Assembly (NCBI GenBank): GCA_963205115.1
Contig: CAUJHV010000034.1
Coordinates: 62,001-126,000 of the forward strand
Direction of reading: 5' to 3'
Length of the DNA stretch: 64,000 bases
Source: Pseudomonadota bacterium
Lineage (GTDB): Bacteria > Pseudomonadota > Gammaproteobacteria > Burkholderiales > Burkholderiaceae_C
Below the pieces are notes generated by a model. It was not told the DNA's origin. It ran no database searches and worked only from the letters and a program-made list of their open reading frames with translations. Position 1 is the first letter of the stretch. Each line of letters opens with the position of its first letter. Of the stretch, positions 51,231-59,738 are shown piece after piece. A program made the position numbers and the translations under genes.

Positions 51231-52202
51231 ATGAAGCGCATCTTCCTGAAGACCCTGATGGCCGCCGCCGCCGTGGCACTGACCGGCCCCGTGCTGGCCC
51301 AGACCAAGCTGAAGTGGGCCCACGTCTACGAGACCAGCGAGCCGTACCACACCGAAAGCGTGTGGGCCGCCGAGGAGATCAAGAAGCGCACCAGCGGCCG
51401 CTACGAGATCCAGGTCTTCCCCGCCTCGTCGCTGGGCAAAGAGACCGACATCAACCAGGGCCTGACCCTGGGCACGGTCGACATGATCATCTCGGGCCCC
51501 AGCTTCGCCGCACGCAGCTACCCGCGCATCGGCGTGGCCAACAACCCGTTCATCTTCCGCGACGCCGACCACCTCATCGCCTACAGCAAGAGTGCCGTCT
51601 TCAAGGAGATGATCGACGGCTACCGCGCCAAGACCGGCATCCAGATCCTGGCCTACACCTACTACGGTGCGCGCCACACGACGGCGCAGAAGGCCTTCAC
51701 CGACTGCGGCGGCATGAAGGGCCTGAAGATGCGCGTGCCCGACGTGCCGGCCTACCGCGCCACGCCCGAGGCCTGCGGCGCCAACCCCACGCCCATCGCC
51801 TTTGCCGAGGTCTATCTCGCGCTGCAGAACGGCACGGTGGACTCGCAGGAGAACCCGCTGCCCACCATCGAGGCCAAGAAGTTCTATGAAGTGCAGAAGC
51901 ACATCATGCTCACCGGCCACATCGTCGACGGCCTGACCACGCAGGTCGCGCCGCACGTGTGGAACAAGCTCAGCGACGCCGACAAGAAGATCTTCGGCGA
52001 CGTGGCCCTGGAAGCCGCACAGCGCGCCACCGACAAGATCAAGAAGCGCGAGGCTGAGCTGGTCGACGAGTTCAAGAAGAAGGGCCTGGGCGTGCATCAG
52101 GTCAACCGTCAGAGCTTCGTCGATGCGGTCCTGAAGGCCAAGCCCGTGGCCTCGCTGGGCTACGACCCGAAAGACCACGAACGCATCGTCTCGATCAAGT
52201 GA
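51231..52202 (+). CDS. dctP: TRAP transporter substrate-binding protein DctP
   Basis: A 323-aa DctP-type receptor with a Sec signal (KTLMAAAAVALTGPVLAQ). The TRAP receptor body shows KWAHVYETSEPYH, the central carboxylate-binding Arg in MKGLKMRVPDVP and the following QNGTVDSQENPL. TRAP receptors bind sugar acids or C4-dicarboxylates, using a salt bridge from that Arg. GAGGAGA precedes ATG 51231. It serves the DctQ and DctM subunits that follow. Confidence 0.93.
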   Translation: MKRIFLKTLMAAAAVALTGPVLAQTKLKWAHVYETSEPYHTESVWAAEEIKKRTSGRYEIQVFPASSLGKETDINQGLTLGTVDMIISGPSFAARSYPRIGVANNPFIFRDADHLIAYSKSAVFKEMIDGYRAKTGIQILAYTYYGARHTTAQKAFTDCGGMKGLKMRVPDVPAYRATPEACGANPTPIAFAEVYLALQNGTVDSQENPLPTIEAKKFYEVQKHIMLTGHIVDGLTTQVAPHVWNKLSDADKKIFGDVALEAAQRATDKIKKREAELVDEFKKKGLGVHQVNRQSFVDAVLKAKPVASLGYDPKDHERIVSIK

Positions 52203-52289
52203 CGCGTCCGTAGCGCGCCGATTTCTCCGATGACTGCGGACGGGCCCGGCGGCCCGTCCCGCGCAGCCTTGTCTGCGCATGGAGCACGC

Positions 52290-52853
52290 ATGGACCTGGA
52301 CGCACTGCCCAAGGTGATGGGCGACGACGGTGAATTCCACGCTGTCGACGAAGAGGTGGACCTGTCGGGAACGACGGTCGAGGCCTGGGCGGCGCTGCTG
52401 CTGTTCTGGCTGCTCGGCGCGACGGTCTTCTACCAGTTCTTCACGCGCTACGCGCTGAACAACTCGGCCTCATGGACGGAAGAGATCGCGCGCTACCTGC
52501 TGATCGGCACGGTCTTCGTGGGCGTGGCCATCGGCGTGGCGAAGAACAACCACATCCAGGTCGACCTGATCTACCGCTACCTGCCGGCCGCCGCCGGCCG
52601 CGTGCTGTCGCTTGTGGTTGATGCCCTGCGCATCGCCTTCTTCGGCGCGATGACGGTGCTGACCGTGATGCTGATGATGAAGATGGGCAGCTACCAGATG
52701 ACCATCATCGACCTGCCCATGAACATCGTCTACGGCGTGTGCCTGCTGGGCTTTGCCGCCAGCACGCTGCGCGCCGCCTGGGTGATGCGCATCCATATCC
52801 AACGCGGCTACAGCGTGCTCGAGCGTCCCGAGACCTCGATGCAGGACCGCTGA
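52290..52853 (+). CDS. dctQ: TRAP transporter small membrane subunit DctQ
   Basis: A 187-aa protein with four membrane helices (about 35-60, 70-95, 108-130, 148-170). The DctQ hallmark is NNSASWTEEIARYLLI with the Glu-Glu pair after helix 1. It bridges receptor and DctM. The ATG at 52290 follows GGAGCACGC; the frame is open 20 residues upstream but without a site. The N-terminal 30 residues are unusually acidic (GDDGEFHAVDEEVD). Confidence 0.9.
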   Translation: MDLDALPKVMGDDGEFHAVDEEVDLSGTTVEAWAALLLFWLLGATVFYQFFTRYALNNSASWTEEIARYLLIGTVFVGVAIGVAKNNHIQVDLIYRYLPAAAGRVLSLVVDALRIAFFGAMTVLTVMLMMKMGSYQMTIIDLPMNIVYGVCLLGFAASTLRAAWVMRIHIQRGYSVLERPETSMQDR

Positions 52854-52872
52854 GAAATCCCGGAAGACATCC

Positions 52873-54270
52873 ATGCTCAAGGTCCTGTTTCTTGTCCTGA
52901 TGGTCAGCGGCATCCCCGTGGCCATCGCCATGGCGGGTTCCTCGCTGATCTACATCCTGGTCAGCGGCGACCTGCCGCCCTTCGCCGTCGTGCACCGCAT
53001 GATCGGCGGCATCGACAGCTTCCCGCTGCTGGCCGTGCCCTTCTTCATCCTGGCCGGCAACCTGATGAACAACGCCGGCATCACCAACCGCATCTACAAC
53101 TTTGCACTCTCGCTGGTGGGCTGGCTCAAGGGCGGCCTGGGGCACGTCAACGTGCTGGGCTCGGTGATCTTTGCCGGCATGAGCGGCACGGCCATCGCCG
53201 ACGCGGCGGGCCTGGGCACCATCGAGATCAAGGCCATGAAGGACCACGGCTACGACCTCGAATTTGCGGTCGGTGTCACCGCGGCTTCGGCCACGCTGGG
53301 GCCCATCATCCCGCCCTCGCTGCCCTTCGTGATCTACGCGATGATGGCCAACGTGTCAGTGGGCGCGCTGTTCCTCGCGGGCATCCTGCCCGGCGTGCTG
53401 ATGGCCATACTGATGATGCTGACGGTCGCCTACTTCGCGCACAAGAACGGCTGGGGCGGCGACATCCAGTTCGAATGGCACCGCGTATCCAAGGCGCTGA
53501 TCGAGACCGCAGTAGTCGCGATCTGGCCGGTGGCGCTGTACGCGTCCATCGTGCATGGCGGCGCTCAGCCGCAGCTCGCCACCGCCGTGGCCCTGGTGAT
53601 CCTGTTTGCTGCCGACCGACTCTTCAAGTTCCAGGCGGTGCTGCCCATCATGACGCCGGTGCTGCTGATCGGCGGCATGACCACCGGCATCTTCACGCCC
53701 ACCGAAGGCGCCATCGCGGCCTGTGTGTGGTCGATGATCCTGGGCCTGGCCTGGTACCGCACGCTGAGCTGGAAGATGTTCGTCAAGGTGTGCCTGGACA
53801 CGGTGGAGACCACCGCGACCGTGATGTTCATCGTGGCGGCCGCATCGATATTCGGCTGGATGCTCACCGCCACCGGTGTCACCGCGCAGATCGCGGCCTG
53901 GGTGCTGGCGATGACCAACGAGCCGTGGCTCTTCCTGCTGATGGCCAACCTGCTGATGCTCTTCGTGGGCTGTTTTCTCGAGCCCACGGCGGCCATCACC
54001 ATCCTCGTGCCCATCCTGCTGCCCATTGCGCGCCAGCTGGGCGTGGACCCGGTGCACTTCGGCCTGGTCATGGTGCTCAACCTGATGATCGGCCTGCTGC
54101 ATCCGCCCATGGGCATGGTGCTGTTCGTGCTGGCACGCGTGGCCAAGCTGAGCCTGGAACGCACGACCATGGCCATCCTGCCCTGGCTGTTCCCGCTGCT
54201 GGCCAGCCTGGTCGTGCTGACCTATGTGCCGGCGATCAGCCTGTGGCTGCCGCGCATGCTGGGCATGTGA
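52873..54270 (+). CDS. dctM: TRAP transporter large membrane subunit DctM
   Basis: A 465-aa, roughly 12-helix sodium-coupled permease. The DctM marks VPFFILAGNLMNNAGI, MSGTAIADAAGLGTIEI, and PPSLPFVIYAMMANVSVGALF (shown here in part) are present, as is the second repeat with FLEPTAAITILVPILLP. It moves the sugar acid delivered by DctP across the inner membrane. GGAAG precedes ATG 52873, 19 bases after dctQ. Family lengths are about 425-470 aa. Confidence 0.94.
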   Translation: MLKVLFLVLMVSGIPVAIAMAGSSLIYILVSGDLPPFAVVHRMIGGIDSFPLLAVPFFILAGNLMNNAGITNRIYNFALSLVGWLKGGLGHVNVLGSVIFAGMSGTAIADAAGLGTIEIKAMKDHGYDLEFAVGVTAASATLGPIIPPSLPFVIYAMMANVSVGALFLAGILPGVLMAILMMLTVAYFAHKNGWGGDIQFEWHRVSKALIETAVVAIWPVALYASIVHGGAQPQLATAVALVILFAADRLFKFQAVLPIMTPVLLIGGMTTGIFTPTEGAIAACVWSMILGLAWYRTLSWKMFVKVCLDTVETTATVMFIVAAASIFGWMLTATGVTAQIAAWVLAMTNEPWLFLLMANLLMLFVGCFLEPTAAITILVPILLPIARQLGVDPVHFGLVMVLNLMIGLLHPPMGMVLFVLARVAKLSLERTTMAILPWLFPLLASLVVLTYVPAISLWLPRMLGM

Positions 54271-54280
54271 ATGACCCACC

Positions 54281-54434
54281 CCCGTTGCGCCTTCGGCGCC
54301 CCGCCTCTAGGGGGCCGAGCACGGACGAAGAACAGTCCCTGCGGACTGTTCTTCGCCAGCGAGGGCCGGCCGGCATGCTTGCCGGCTGGCGCAGCCAGCG
54401 GACCGGCAAAGCCGGATCCGCGGCTGCCGCTTGG
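54281..54434. repeat. Comamonadaceae-type intergenic palindromic element, copy A
   Basis: The element fills most of the gap between dctM and the enolase-family gene. It shares with 56335-56415 a left part (gcgcc...ggcgcc, then cctcta/ccccc-agggggc) and a right part whose 18 bases CCGGCAAAGCCGGATCCG are identical, continuing as [C/T]GGC[T/G]G[C/T]CGCTTG. Copy A is longer because of a central insertion that contains the hairpin at 54326-54355. Confidence 0.7.
54326..54355. other. perfect 13-bp hairpin inside intergenic repeat A
   Basis: CGAAGAACAGTCC-CTGC-GGACTGTTCTTCG forms a perfect 13-bp stem with a 4-base loop. It is the strongest hairpin between genes in the plus-strand TRAP operon. No T-run follows, so attenuation, processing or transcript protection are all possible. 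Confidence 0.75.
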
Positions 54435-54452
54435 TAAGACCCGGACCTCGAC

Positions 54453-55556
54453 ATGACACGCATCACCTCCATCGAACTCCTGCACGTCGACCTGCCGCCG
54501 CCGGTGCCGCGCAGTGACGCCATCCAGTCCTTCGTGACGCAGGAGACGCCCTTCGTGCGCATCGTCTGCGACGACGGCAGCGAAGGCATCGGCTACAGCT
54601 ACACCATCGGCACCGGCGGCTCGTCGGTGATGGCGCTGCTGAAGGACCACCTGGCACCGCGGCTGATCGGCCGCGACCCGGCGCACATCGAAGCCATCTG
54701 GCGCGAGTCGATGTTCTTCACGCACGCCACCACCGTGGGCGCGATCACCAGCCTGGCACTGGCCGCCATCGATACCGCGTTATGGGACTGGCGCTGCCGG
54801 CGCGACAAGCAGCCGCTGTGGGTGGCCGCGGGCGGCGCGAAGCCGAAGATCCCCGTCTACACCACCGAAGGCGGCTGGTTGCACCTGCCCACCGAGAACA
54901 TCGTCGCCGAGACCCTGGCGGCACAGGCGGCCGGCTTCAAGGGCGCGAAGATCAAGGTCGGCCTGCCGCACATGAGCGACGACGTCGCACGCCTGAAGGC
55001 CGTGCGCCAGGCCGTGGGCGACGGCTTCGAGATCATGGTCGACGCCAACCAGTGCTTCACGCTGGGCGAGGCGCTGCGGCGCGCGCCGCGTTATGCGGAA
55101 CTCGGCATCGCCTGGTTCGAAGAGCCGCTGCCGGCCGACGACATCACCGGCCACGCGCGCCTGGCCGCGGCCAGCGAGCTGCCCATCGCCGTGGGCGAGT
55201 CGCTCTATTCGCCCACGCAGTTTGCGGCCTACATCCAGCAGGGCGCGGCCTCGATCATCCAGGTGGACGTGGCGCGCATCGGCGGCATCACGCCTTGGCT
55301 GAAGGTGGCGCACATGGCCGAGTGCCACAACCTGGCCGTCTGCCCGCACTTCCTGATGGAACTGCACGTCTCGTTGTGCGCGGCCGTGCCGTCCGCCGCG
55401 TGGGTGGAATACATCCCGCAGCTGGACGCCGTGGCGCACAGCCGCATGGCCATCGAAGACGGCCACGCGGTGGCGCCGGACACGCCCGGCCTGGGTATAC
55501 AGTGGCGCTGGGACGAGGTCCGTCGCCGCGCACGCGCCTCGTACACGCTGACTTGA
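54453..55556 (+). CDS. enolase-superfamily sugar-acid dehydratase (mandelate racemase group)
   Basis: A 367-aa barrel enzyme. Acid/base Lys lies in KGAKIKVG, and the metal ligands in MVDANQC, FEEPLP and VGESLYS; the MR-group His may be that of CPHFLME. This group includes L-fuconate, L-rhamnonate, gluconate and galactonate dehydratases. With the SDR and FAH genes directly downstream it matches the step that yields a 2-keto-3-deoxy acid in non-phosphorylative routes. It follows the TRAP genes after a repeat-filled gap of 182 bases; the ATG at 54453 lacks a strong ribosome binding site. Confidence 0.88.
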   Translation: MTRITSIELLHVDLPPPVPRSDAIQSFVTQETPFVRIVCDDGSEGIGYSYTIGTGGSSVMALLKDHLAPRLIGRDPAHIEAIWRESMFFTHATTVGAITSLALAAIDTALWDWRCRRDKQPLWVAAGGAKPKIPVYTTEGGWLHLPTENIVAETLAAQAAGFKGAKIKVGLPHMSDDVARLKAVRQAVGDGFEIMVDANQCFTLGEALRRAPRYAELGIAWFEEPLPADDITGHARLAAASELPIAVGESLYSPTQFAAYIQQGAASIIQVDVARIGGITPWLKVAHMAECHNLAVCPHFLMELHVSLCAAVPSAAWVEYIPQLDAVAHSRMAIEDGHAVAPDTPGLGIQWRWDEVRRRARASYTLT

Positions 55557-55577
55557 AACATTAGACAGGACCGCACC

Positions 55578-56333
55578 ATGACCGACCGACTCAAAGGCAA
55601 GACCGCCCTGCTCACCGCCGCCGGCCAAGGCATCGGGCGCGCGGTGGCACTGGCCTTCGTGCGTGAAGGCGCGCACGTCATCGCCACCGACGTGAACGCC
55701 ACAGCACTGAAGGCGCTGAAGGCCGAATGCGGCTGCGACACCCAGCTGCTGGACGTCACCGACCCCTCGGCCATCCGCCTGGCCGTGCCGCGATCGGGCG
55801 ACATCGACATCCTCTTCAACGGCGCAGGCTATGTGCACAGCGGCAGCGTGCTGGATGCCACCGAGGAAGACTGGTCGATGGCCATGGACCTGAACGTGCG
55901 CTCGCAGTTCCGCATGATCAAGGCCTTCCTGCCCACGATGCTGGAGCGCGGCGGCGGCTCGATCATCAACGTGGCCTCCGTGGCCGGCAGCATCAAGGGC
56001 GCGCCCAACCGCTTCATCTATGGCACGACCAAGGCCGCGGTGATCGGCCTGACCAAGGCGATCGCCGCCGATTTCATCGCCAAGGGCATCCGCTGCAACG
56101 CCATCTGCCCGGGCACGGTGGAGTCGCCTTCGCTGCGCGACCGCATCGCCGCGCAGGCCGCCGCCAGCGGCCAGACCGAGGCGCAGGTCGAGGCCGCGTT
56201 CATCGCGCGCCAGCCCATGGGGCGCCTGGGCAAGCCCGAAGAGATCGCGATGCTGGCGGTCTACCTGGCCAGCAATGAATCCGCCTTCACGACCGGCACG
56301 GTACACGTCATCGACGGCGGCTGGAGTAATTGA
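55578..56333 (+). CDS. SDR, 2-keto-3-deoxy-sugar-acid 4-dehydrogenase-like
   Basis: A 251-aa SDR with NAD site TAAGQGIG (13-20), FNGAG in place of the usual NNAG (about 78-82) and catalytic YGTTKAAVI. The AAGQGIGRA opening and the C-terminal GTGTVHVIDGGWSN, given here by its ends, resemble 2-keto-3-deoxy-L-fuconate and -rhamnonate dehydrogenases, which oxidise C4 to make a 2,4-diketo acid. The gene after it, an FAH-family hydrolase, would cleave such a diketo acid. Substrate stereochemistry cannot be read from sequence. Confidence 0.88.
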   Translation: MTDRLKGKTALLTAAGQGIGRAVALAFVREGAHVIATDVNATALKALKAECGCDTQLLDVTDPSAIRLAVPRSGDIDILFNGAGYVHSGSVLDATEEDWSMAMDLNVRSQFRMIKAFLPTMLERGGGSIINVASVAGSIKGAPNRFIYGTTKAAVIGLTKAIAADFIAKGIRCNAICPGTVESPSLRDRIAAQAAASGQTEAQVEAAFIARQPMGRLGKPEEIAMLAVYLASNESAFTTGTVHVIDGGWSN

Positions 56334-56334
56334 C

Positions 56335-56415
56335 TCCCCCCGAAGCGCCTGCGGCGCCTCCCCCCAGGGGGCACCGCCGACGGCCCGGCAAAGCCGGATC
56401 CGTGGCGGTCGCTTG
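56335..56415. repeat. Comamonadaceae-type intergenic palindromic element, copy B
   Basis: Occupies the gap between the SDR and FAH genes. GCGCC-TGC-GGCGC and CCCCC-AGGGGG palindromes are followed by CCGGCAAAGCCGGATCCG at 56385-56402, identical over 18 bases to 54403-54420. Two such elements within 2 kb of the same operon suggest mobility or a shared transcript function. Confidence 0.7.
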
Positions 56416-56463
56416 AAGGGTTCGGCGCGAACTGAATCAACTTCTGTTAGAGAGGACACTTCC

Positions 56464-57327
56464 ATGAAACTGCTGAGACACGGCCCCAAGGGCCACGAGA
56501 AGCCCGGCGTGCTGGACGCACAAGGCCAGGTGCGCGACTTGAGCGGCCTGATCGGCGACCTGACGCCGCGCCACCTCTCGCCCGAAGGCCTGGCCACGCT
56601 GCGCGCCATCGACATCCAGCAATTGCCTGTCGTGCCGCAAGGCCGGCTGGGTGTGCCCTGGACCGACATCGGCAAGTTCATCGCCATCGGCCTGAACTAT
56701 GCGGACCACGCCGCCGAGTCCAACATGCCCATCCCGAAGGAGCCCATCGTCTTCATGAAGACGCCGCAGTGCGCGCAGGGCTGCAACGATCCCGTGGTGC
56801 TGCCGCAGGGATCGGTCAAGAGCGACTGGGAAGTGGAGCTCGGCGTGGTCATCGGCAGCAAGGCGCGTTATGTGTCCGAAGCCGATGCGCTGAAGCACGT
56901 GGCCGGCTACTGCACGATCAACGACGTCTCCGAGCGTGAGTACCAGCTCGAGCGCGGCGGCACCTGGGACAAGGGCAAGGGCTGCGACACCTTCGGCCCC
57001 ATCGGCCCGTGGCTGGTGACGGCCGACGAGGTGGGCGATCCGCAGAACCTGTCGATGTGGCTTGAGGTCAACGGCCACCGCTACCAGAACGGCAGCACCA
57101 AGACCATGATCTTCGGCGTGGCCACGCTGGTGTCCTACCTCAGCCGCTACATGACGCTGTACCCGGGCGATGTGATCACCACCGGCACGCCGCCGGGCGT
57201 GGGCATGGGCGTCAAGCCGGCCTCGGTCTTCCTGAAGCCAGGTGACGTGATGACCTTGGGCATCGAAAAGCTGGGCGAACAGCGCCAGTCGGTGCACGCC
57301 TGGGATGCCGCCCTGCTCGACGCCTGA
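56464..57327 (+). CDS. fumarylacetoacetate hydrolase-family protein (2,4-diketo-3-deoxy acid hydrolase candidate)
   Basis: A 287-aa FAH-fold enzyme. The metal-binding Glu/Asp set is in SDWEVELGVVIG (about 120-131) with the partner Asp in YCTINDVSEREYQ; the active-site turn TGTPPGVGMG is also there. Such enzymes hydrolyse C-C bonds of beta-diketo acids; in non-phosphorylative L-fucose or L-rhamnose routes one cleaves the 2,4-diketo-3-deoxy acid to pyruvate plus L-lactate or a related acid. Position behind an enolase-type dehydratase and an SDR supports that role. AGAGAGGAC precedes ATG 56464. Confidence 0.9.
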   Translation: MKLLRHGPKGHEKPGVLDAQGQVRDLSGLIGDLTPRHLSPEGLATLRAIDIQQLPVVPQGRLGVPWTDIGKFIAIGLNYADHAAESNMPIPKEPIVFMKTPQCAQGCNDPVVLPQGSVKSDWEVELGVVIGSKARYVSEADALKHVAGYCTINDVSEREYQLERGGTWDKGKGCDTFGPIGPWLVTADEVGDPQNLSMWLEVNGHRYQNGSTKTMIFGVATLVSYLSRYMTLYPGDVITTGTPPGVGMGVKPASVFLKPGDVMTLGIEKLGEQRQSVHAWDAALLDA

Positions 57328-57341
57328 ACGGAAAACCGCAC

Positions 57342-58151
57342 ATGAACAACGCATGGACACGTACGCTGCTGCTGTCGGCAGTCACCTTGCTGGCAGCCTG
57401 CGCCGGCACCCCCACGGCCCAGGCGCCTGCGGCCCCGGCCGCACAGGCCGCCAGCGGCCCGCCGCAGTCGATGATGTGGGTGGGCAACAGCTTCTTCTAC
57501 TACAACAACAGCCTGCACGGACACTTCGGCCAGCTGGCCACGTCGGTCGGCCTGCGTGTGCGCAGCACCTCGGTGACGATCAGCGGCTCGGGCATGGATT
57601 GGCACGATCTGCCTTCGCTGCTGCGACCCAACGGCATCGGCCGCTACTCGTTCGTCGGTGACAACGAGATCCGCTTCAATCCGCCGGGTCGGCAGTTCGA
57701 CAGCGTCATCATGATGGACTGCAGCCAGTGCCCCGTGCACCCGCAGCTCAAGGGCGCCTTCCAAGAGACGGTGCAGAAGAACGCGGCGCTGCTGAAGGCG
57801 CAGGGCATCCGGCCGGTGCTGTTCATGTCCTGGGCCTACAAGGACAAGCCGGAGATGACACAGCAACTGGCCGACGCCTACACGCAGGCGGGCAAGGCCA
57901 ACGGCGCGCAGGTCATTCCCGTGGGTCTGGCCTTTGCACGGGCCATCGCGATGAAGCCGGACCTCGAGCTGTACGTGGCCGACAAGCGCCACCCCAGCCT
58001 GGCCGGCACTTACCTCGCGGCCTGCACCACGCTGGCGGCGCTGCACGGCAAGAACCCGGTTGGCGCGTCCTATACCGCGGGCCTGCCGGCGGAGACCGTC
58101 AAGGTGCTGCAGACGGCTGCCTGGGAGACCGTACAGGCCTACCGCCCTTGA
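57342..58151 (+). CDS. SGNH-like lipoprotein
   Basis: A 269-aa protein with a lipobox: LLAACAG, Cys20 being the likely lipidated residue. After an Ala/Pro-rich spacer the fold resembles SGNH hydrolases: VGNSFFYYNN (about 46-55) carries the Gly-Asn-Ser block and DKRHPSLAGTY near the end the Asp-x-x-His dyad. SGNH enzymes remove acyl groups; a tethered periplasmic esterase would fit releasing a sugar acid from an acylated or esterified source before TRAP uptake, but this is inference. It is wedged between the FAH and UxaA-type genes, 14 bases after the former, so it is probably part of the operon. Confidence 0.75.
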   Translation: MNNAWTRTLLLSAVTLLAACAGTPTAQAPAAPAAQAASGPPQSMMWVGNSFFYYNNSLHGHFGQLATSVGLRVRSTSVTISGSGMDWHDLPSLLRPNGIGRYSFVGDNEIRFNPPGRQFDSVIMMDCSQCPVHPQLKGAFQETVQKNAALLKAQGIRPVLFMSWAYKDKPEMTQQLADAYTQAGKANGAQVIPVGLAFARAIAMKPDLELYVADKRHPSLAGTYLAACTTLAALHGKNPVGASYTAGLPAETVKVLQTAAWETVQAYRP

Positions 58152-58170
58152 ACGGCTGATGGCGGCGCAC

Positions 58171-59694
58171 ATGACTCCCTTCATCCGCATCCACCCCGCC
58201 GACAACGTCGTCATCGCGCGCCGGCAGCTGCTGGGCGGCACCGTGCTCGAAGGCGAGTCGGTGACGGTCTCCGGCCTGATCCCGCCCGGCCACAAGGTCG
58301 CCACGCGCGCCATCGCGGCCGGCCAGGCCGTGCGCCGTTACGACCAGATCATCGGCACCGCCACGCAGGACATCGCGCCGGGCCAGCACGTGCACACGCA
58401 CAACCTGGCCTTCAGCGACTTCGAGCGCACGCACGAGATCGGCGTGGATGCGCGGCCCACCGCCTATGTCGACACGCCGGCCACGTTCATGGGCATCGTG
58501 CGTCCGGACGGCCGCGTGGCCACGCGCAACTACATCGGCGTGCTGACCAGCGTGAACTGCTCGGCCACGGCCGCGCGCGCCATCGCCGACCAGTTCCGGC
58601 GCGACATCCACCCCGAGGCACTCGCGGCCTTCCCGAACGTCGACGGCGTGGTCGCGCTGACACACGGCATGGGCTGCGCCACCGACAGCGAAGGCGAGGA
58701 ACTGGCCGTGTTGCGCCGCACGCTGGGCGGCTATGCGCGGCACGTCAATTTCGCGGGCATCCTGGTGGTGGGCCTGGGCTGTGAGACCAACCAGATCCAG
58801 GGCCTCATCGCGCAGGAAGGCCTGGCCGAAGGCGCCTGGCTGCAGACCTTCAACATCCAGGACACCGGCGGCACGGCCAAGACTGTGGCACGTGGTGTCG
58901 AGCTGATCCAGGGCATGCTGGCCCATGCCAACCGCGTGCAGCGGCAGGCGGTACCGGCCAGCCACCTGGTCGTCGGCCTGCAGTGCGGCGGCAGCGACGG
59001 GTACAGCGGCATCAGCGCCAACCCCGCGCTGGGCGCGGCCGTGGACCGCCTCGTGCGCCACGGCGGCACGGCCATCCTGAGCGAAACACCTGAGATCTAC
59101 GGCGGCGAGCACCTGCTGACGCGCCGCGCCGCCAGCCCGGAAGTGGCCGCCAAGCTGATCGCCCGCATCCGCTGGTGGGAGGCCTACACCGCGCGCCACG
59201 CCATGCGCATGGACAACAACCCTTCAGCGGGCAACAAGGCCGGTGGCCTGACGACCATTCTCGAAAAGAGCCTGGGCGCCATCGCCAAGAGCGGCACGAC
59301 GCGGCTGGAAGATGTCTACGAATTTGCGCAGGCCGTGAAGGCCCGCGGCTTCGTCTACATGGACACGCCGGGCTACGACCCGGTGTCAGCCACCGGGCAG
59401 GTGGCCGGCGGCGCCAACCTCATCTGCTTCACCACGGGCCGCGGCAGCGCCTACGGCTGCGCGCCCTCGCCCAGCCTCAAACTGTCCACCAACACGGCGC
59501 TGTGGAACCGGCAGCAGGACGACATCGACATCGACTGCGGCGGCATCGTCGAGGGTGCAGACAGTGTGGATGCGGTCGGCGAGCGCATCTTCCGCCAGAT
59601 GCTGGCCACGGCCTCGGGCGAGGCCACGAAGAGTGAACGCCACGGTTATGGGCAGAACGAATTTGTGCCCTGGCAGCTGGGCGCGGTGATGTAG
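58171..59694 (+). CDS. UxaA-family sugar-acid dehydratase
   Basis: A 507-aa protein with an N-terminal SAF domain (about 1-75, with the His-rich GQHVHTHNL) and the UxaA/GarD catalytic domain. Motifs include GRVATRNYIGVLTSVNCS, HGMGCATDSEG and LVVGLQCGGSDGYSG, the Cys and His residues being metal-site candidates. UxaA enzymes dehydrate D-altronate; relatives handle galactarate, D-arabinonate or L-fuconate-type acids. A second dehydratase in the same operon as an enolase-type one suggests either two substrates or an epimeric series. ATG 58159 would add 4 residues; ATG 58171 gives MTPFIRIHPADN, the usual start. Confidence 0.9.
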   Translation: MTPFIRIHPADNVVIARRQLLGGTVLEGESVTVSGLIPPGHKVATRAIAAGQAVRRYDQIIGTATQDIAPGQHVHTHNLAFSDFERTHEIGVDARPTAYVDTPATFMGIVRPDGRVATRNYIGVLTSVNCSATAARAIADQFRRDIHPEALAAFPNVDGVVALTHGMGCATDSEGEELAVLRRTLGGYARHVNFAGILVVGLGCETNQIQGLIAQEGLAEGAWLQTFNIQDTGGTAKTVARGVELIQGMLAHANRVQRQAVPASHLVVGLQCGGSDGYSGISANPALGAAVDRLVRHGGTAILSETPEIYGGEHLLTRRAASPEVAAKLIARIRWWEAYTARHAMRMDNNPSAGNKAGGLTTILEKSLGAIAKSGTTRLEDVYEFAQAVKARGFVYMDTPGYDPVSATGQVAGGANLICFTTGRGSAYGCAPSPSLKLSTNTALWNRQQDDIDIDCGGIVEGADSVDAVGERIFRQMLATASGEATKSERHGYGQNEFVPWQLGAVM

Positions 59695-59704
59695 GCACGC
59701 GGCG

Positions 59705-59736
59705 CGGTCGGCTGGCCCGGCCGCCGCTGCCGACCG
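59705..59736. terminator. candidate bidirectional terminator between convergent operons
   Basis: CGGTCGGC and GCCGACCG form a perfect 8-bp stem around a 16-base GC-rich loop, filling the 44 bases between the UxaA stop and the GGDEF stop. There is no T-run on either side, so its efficiency is uncertain. Confidence 0.5.
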
Positions 59737-59738
59737 TC

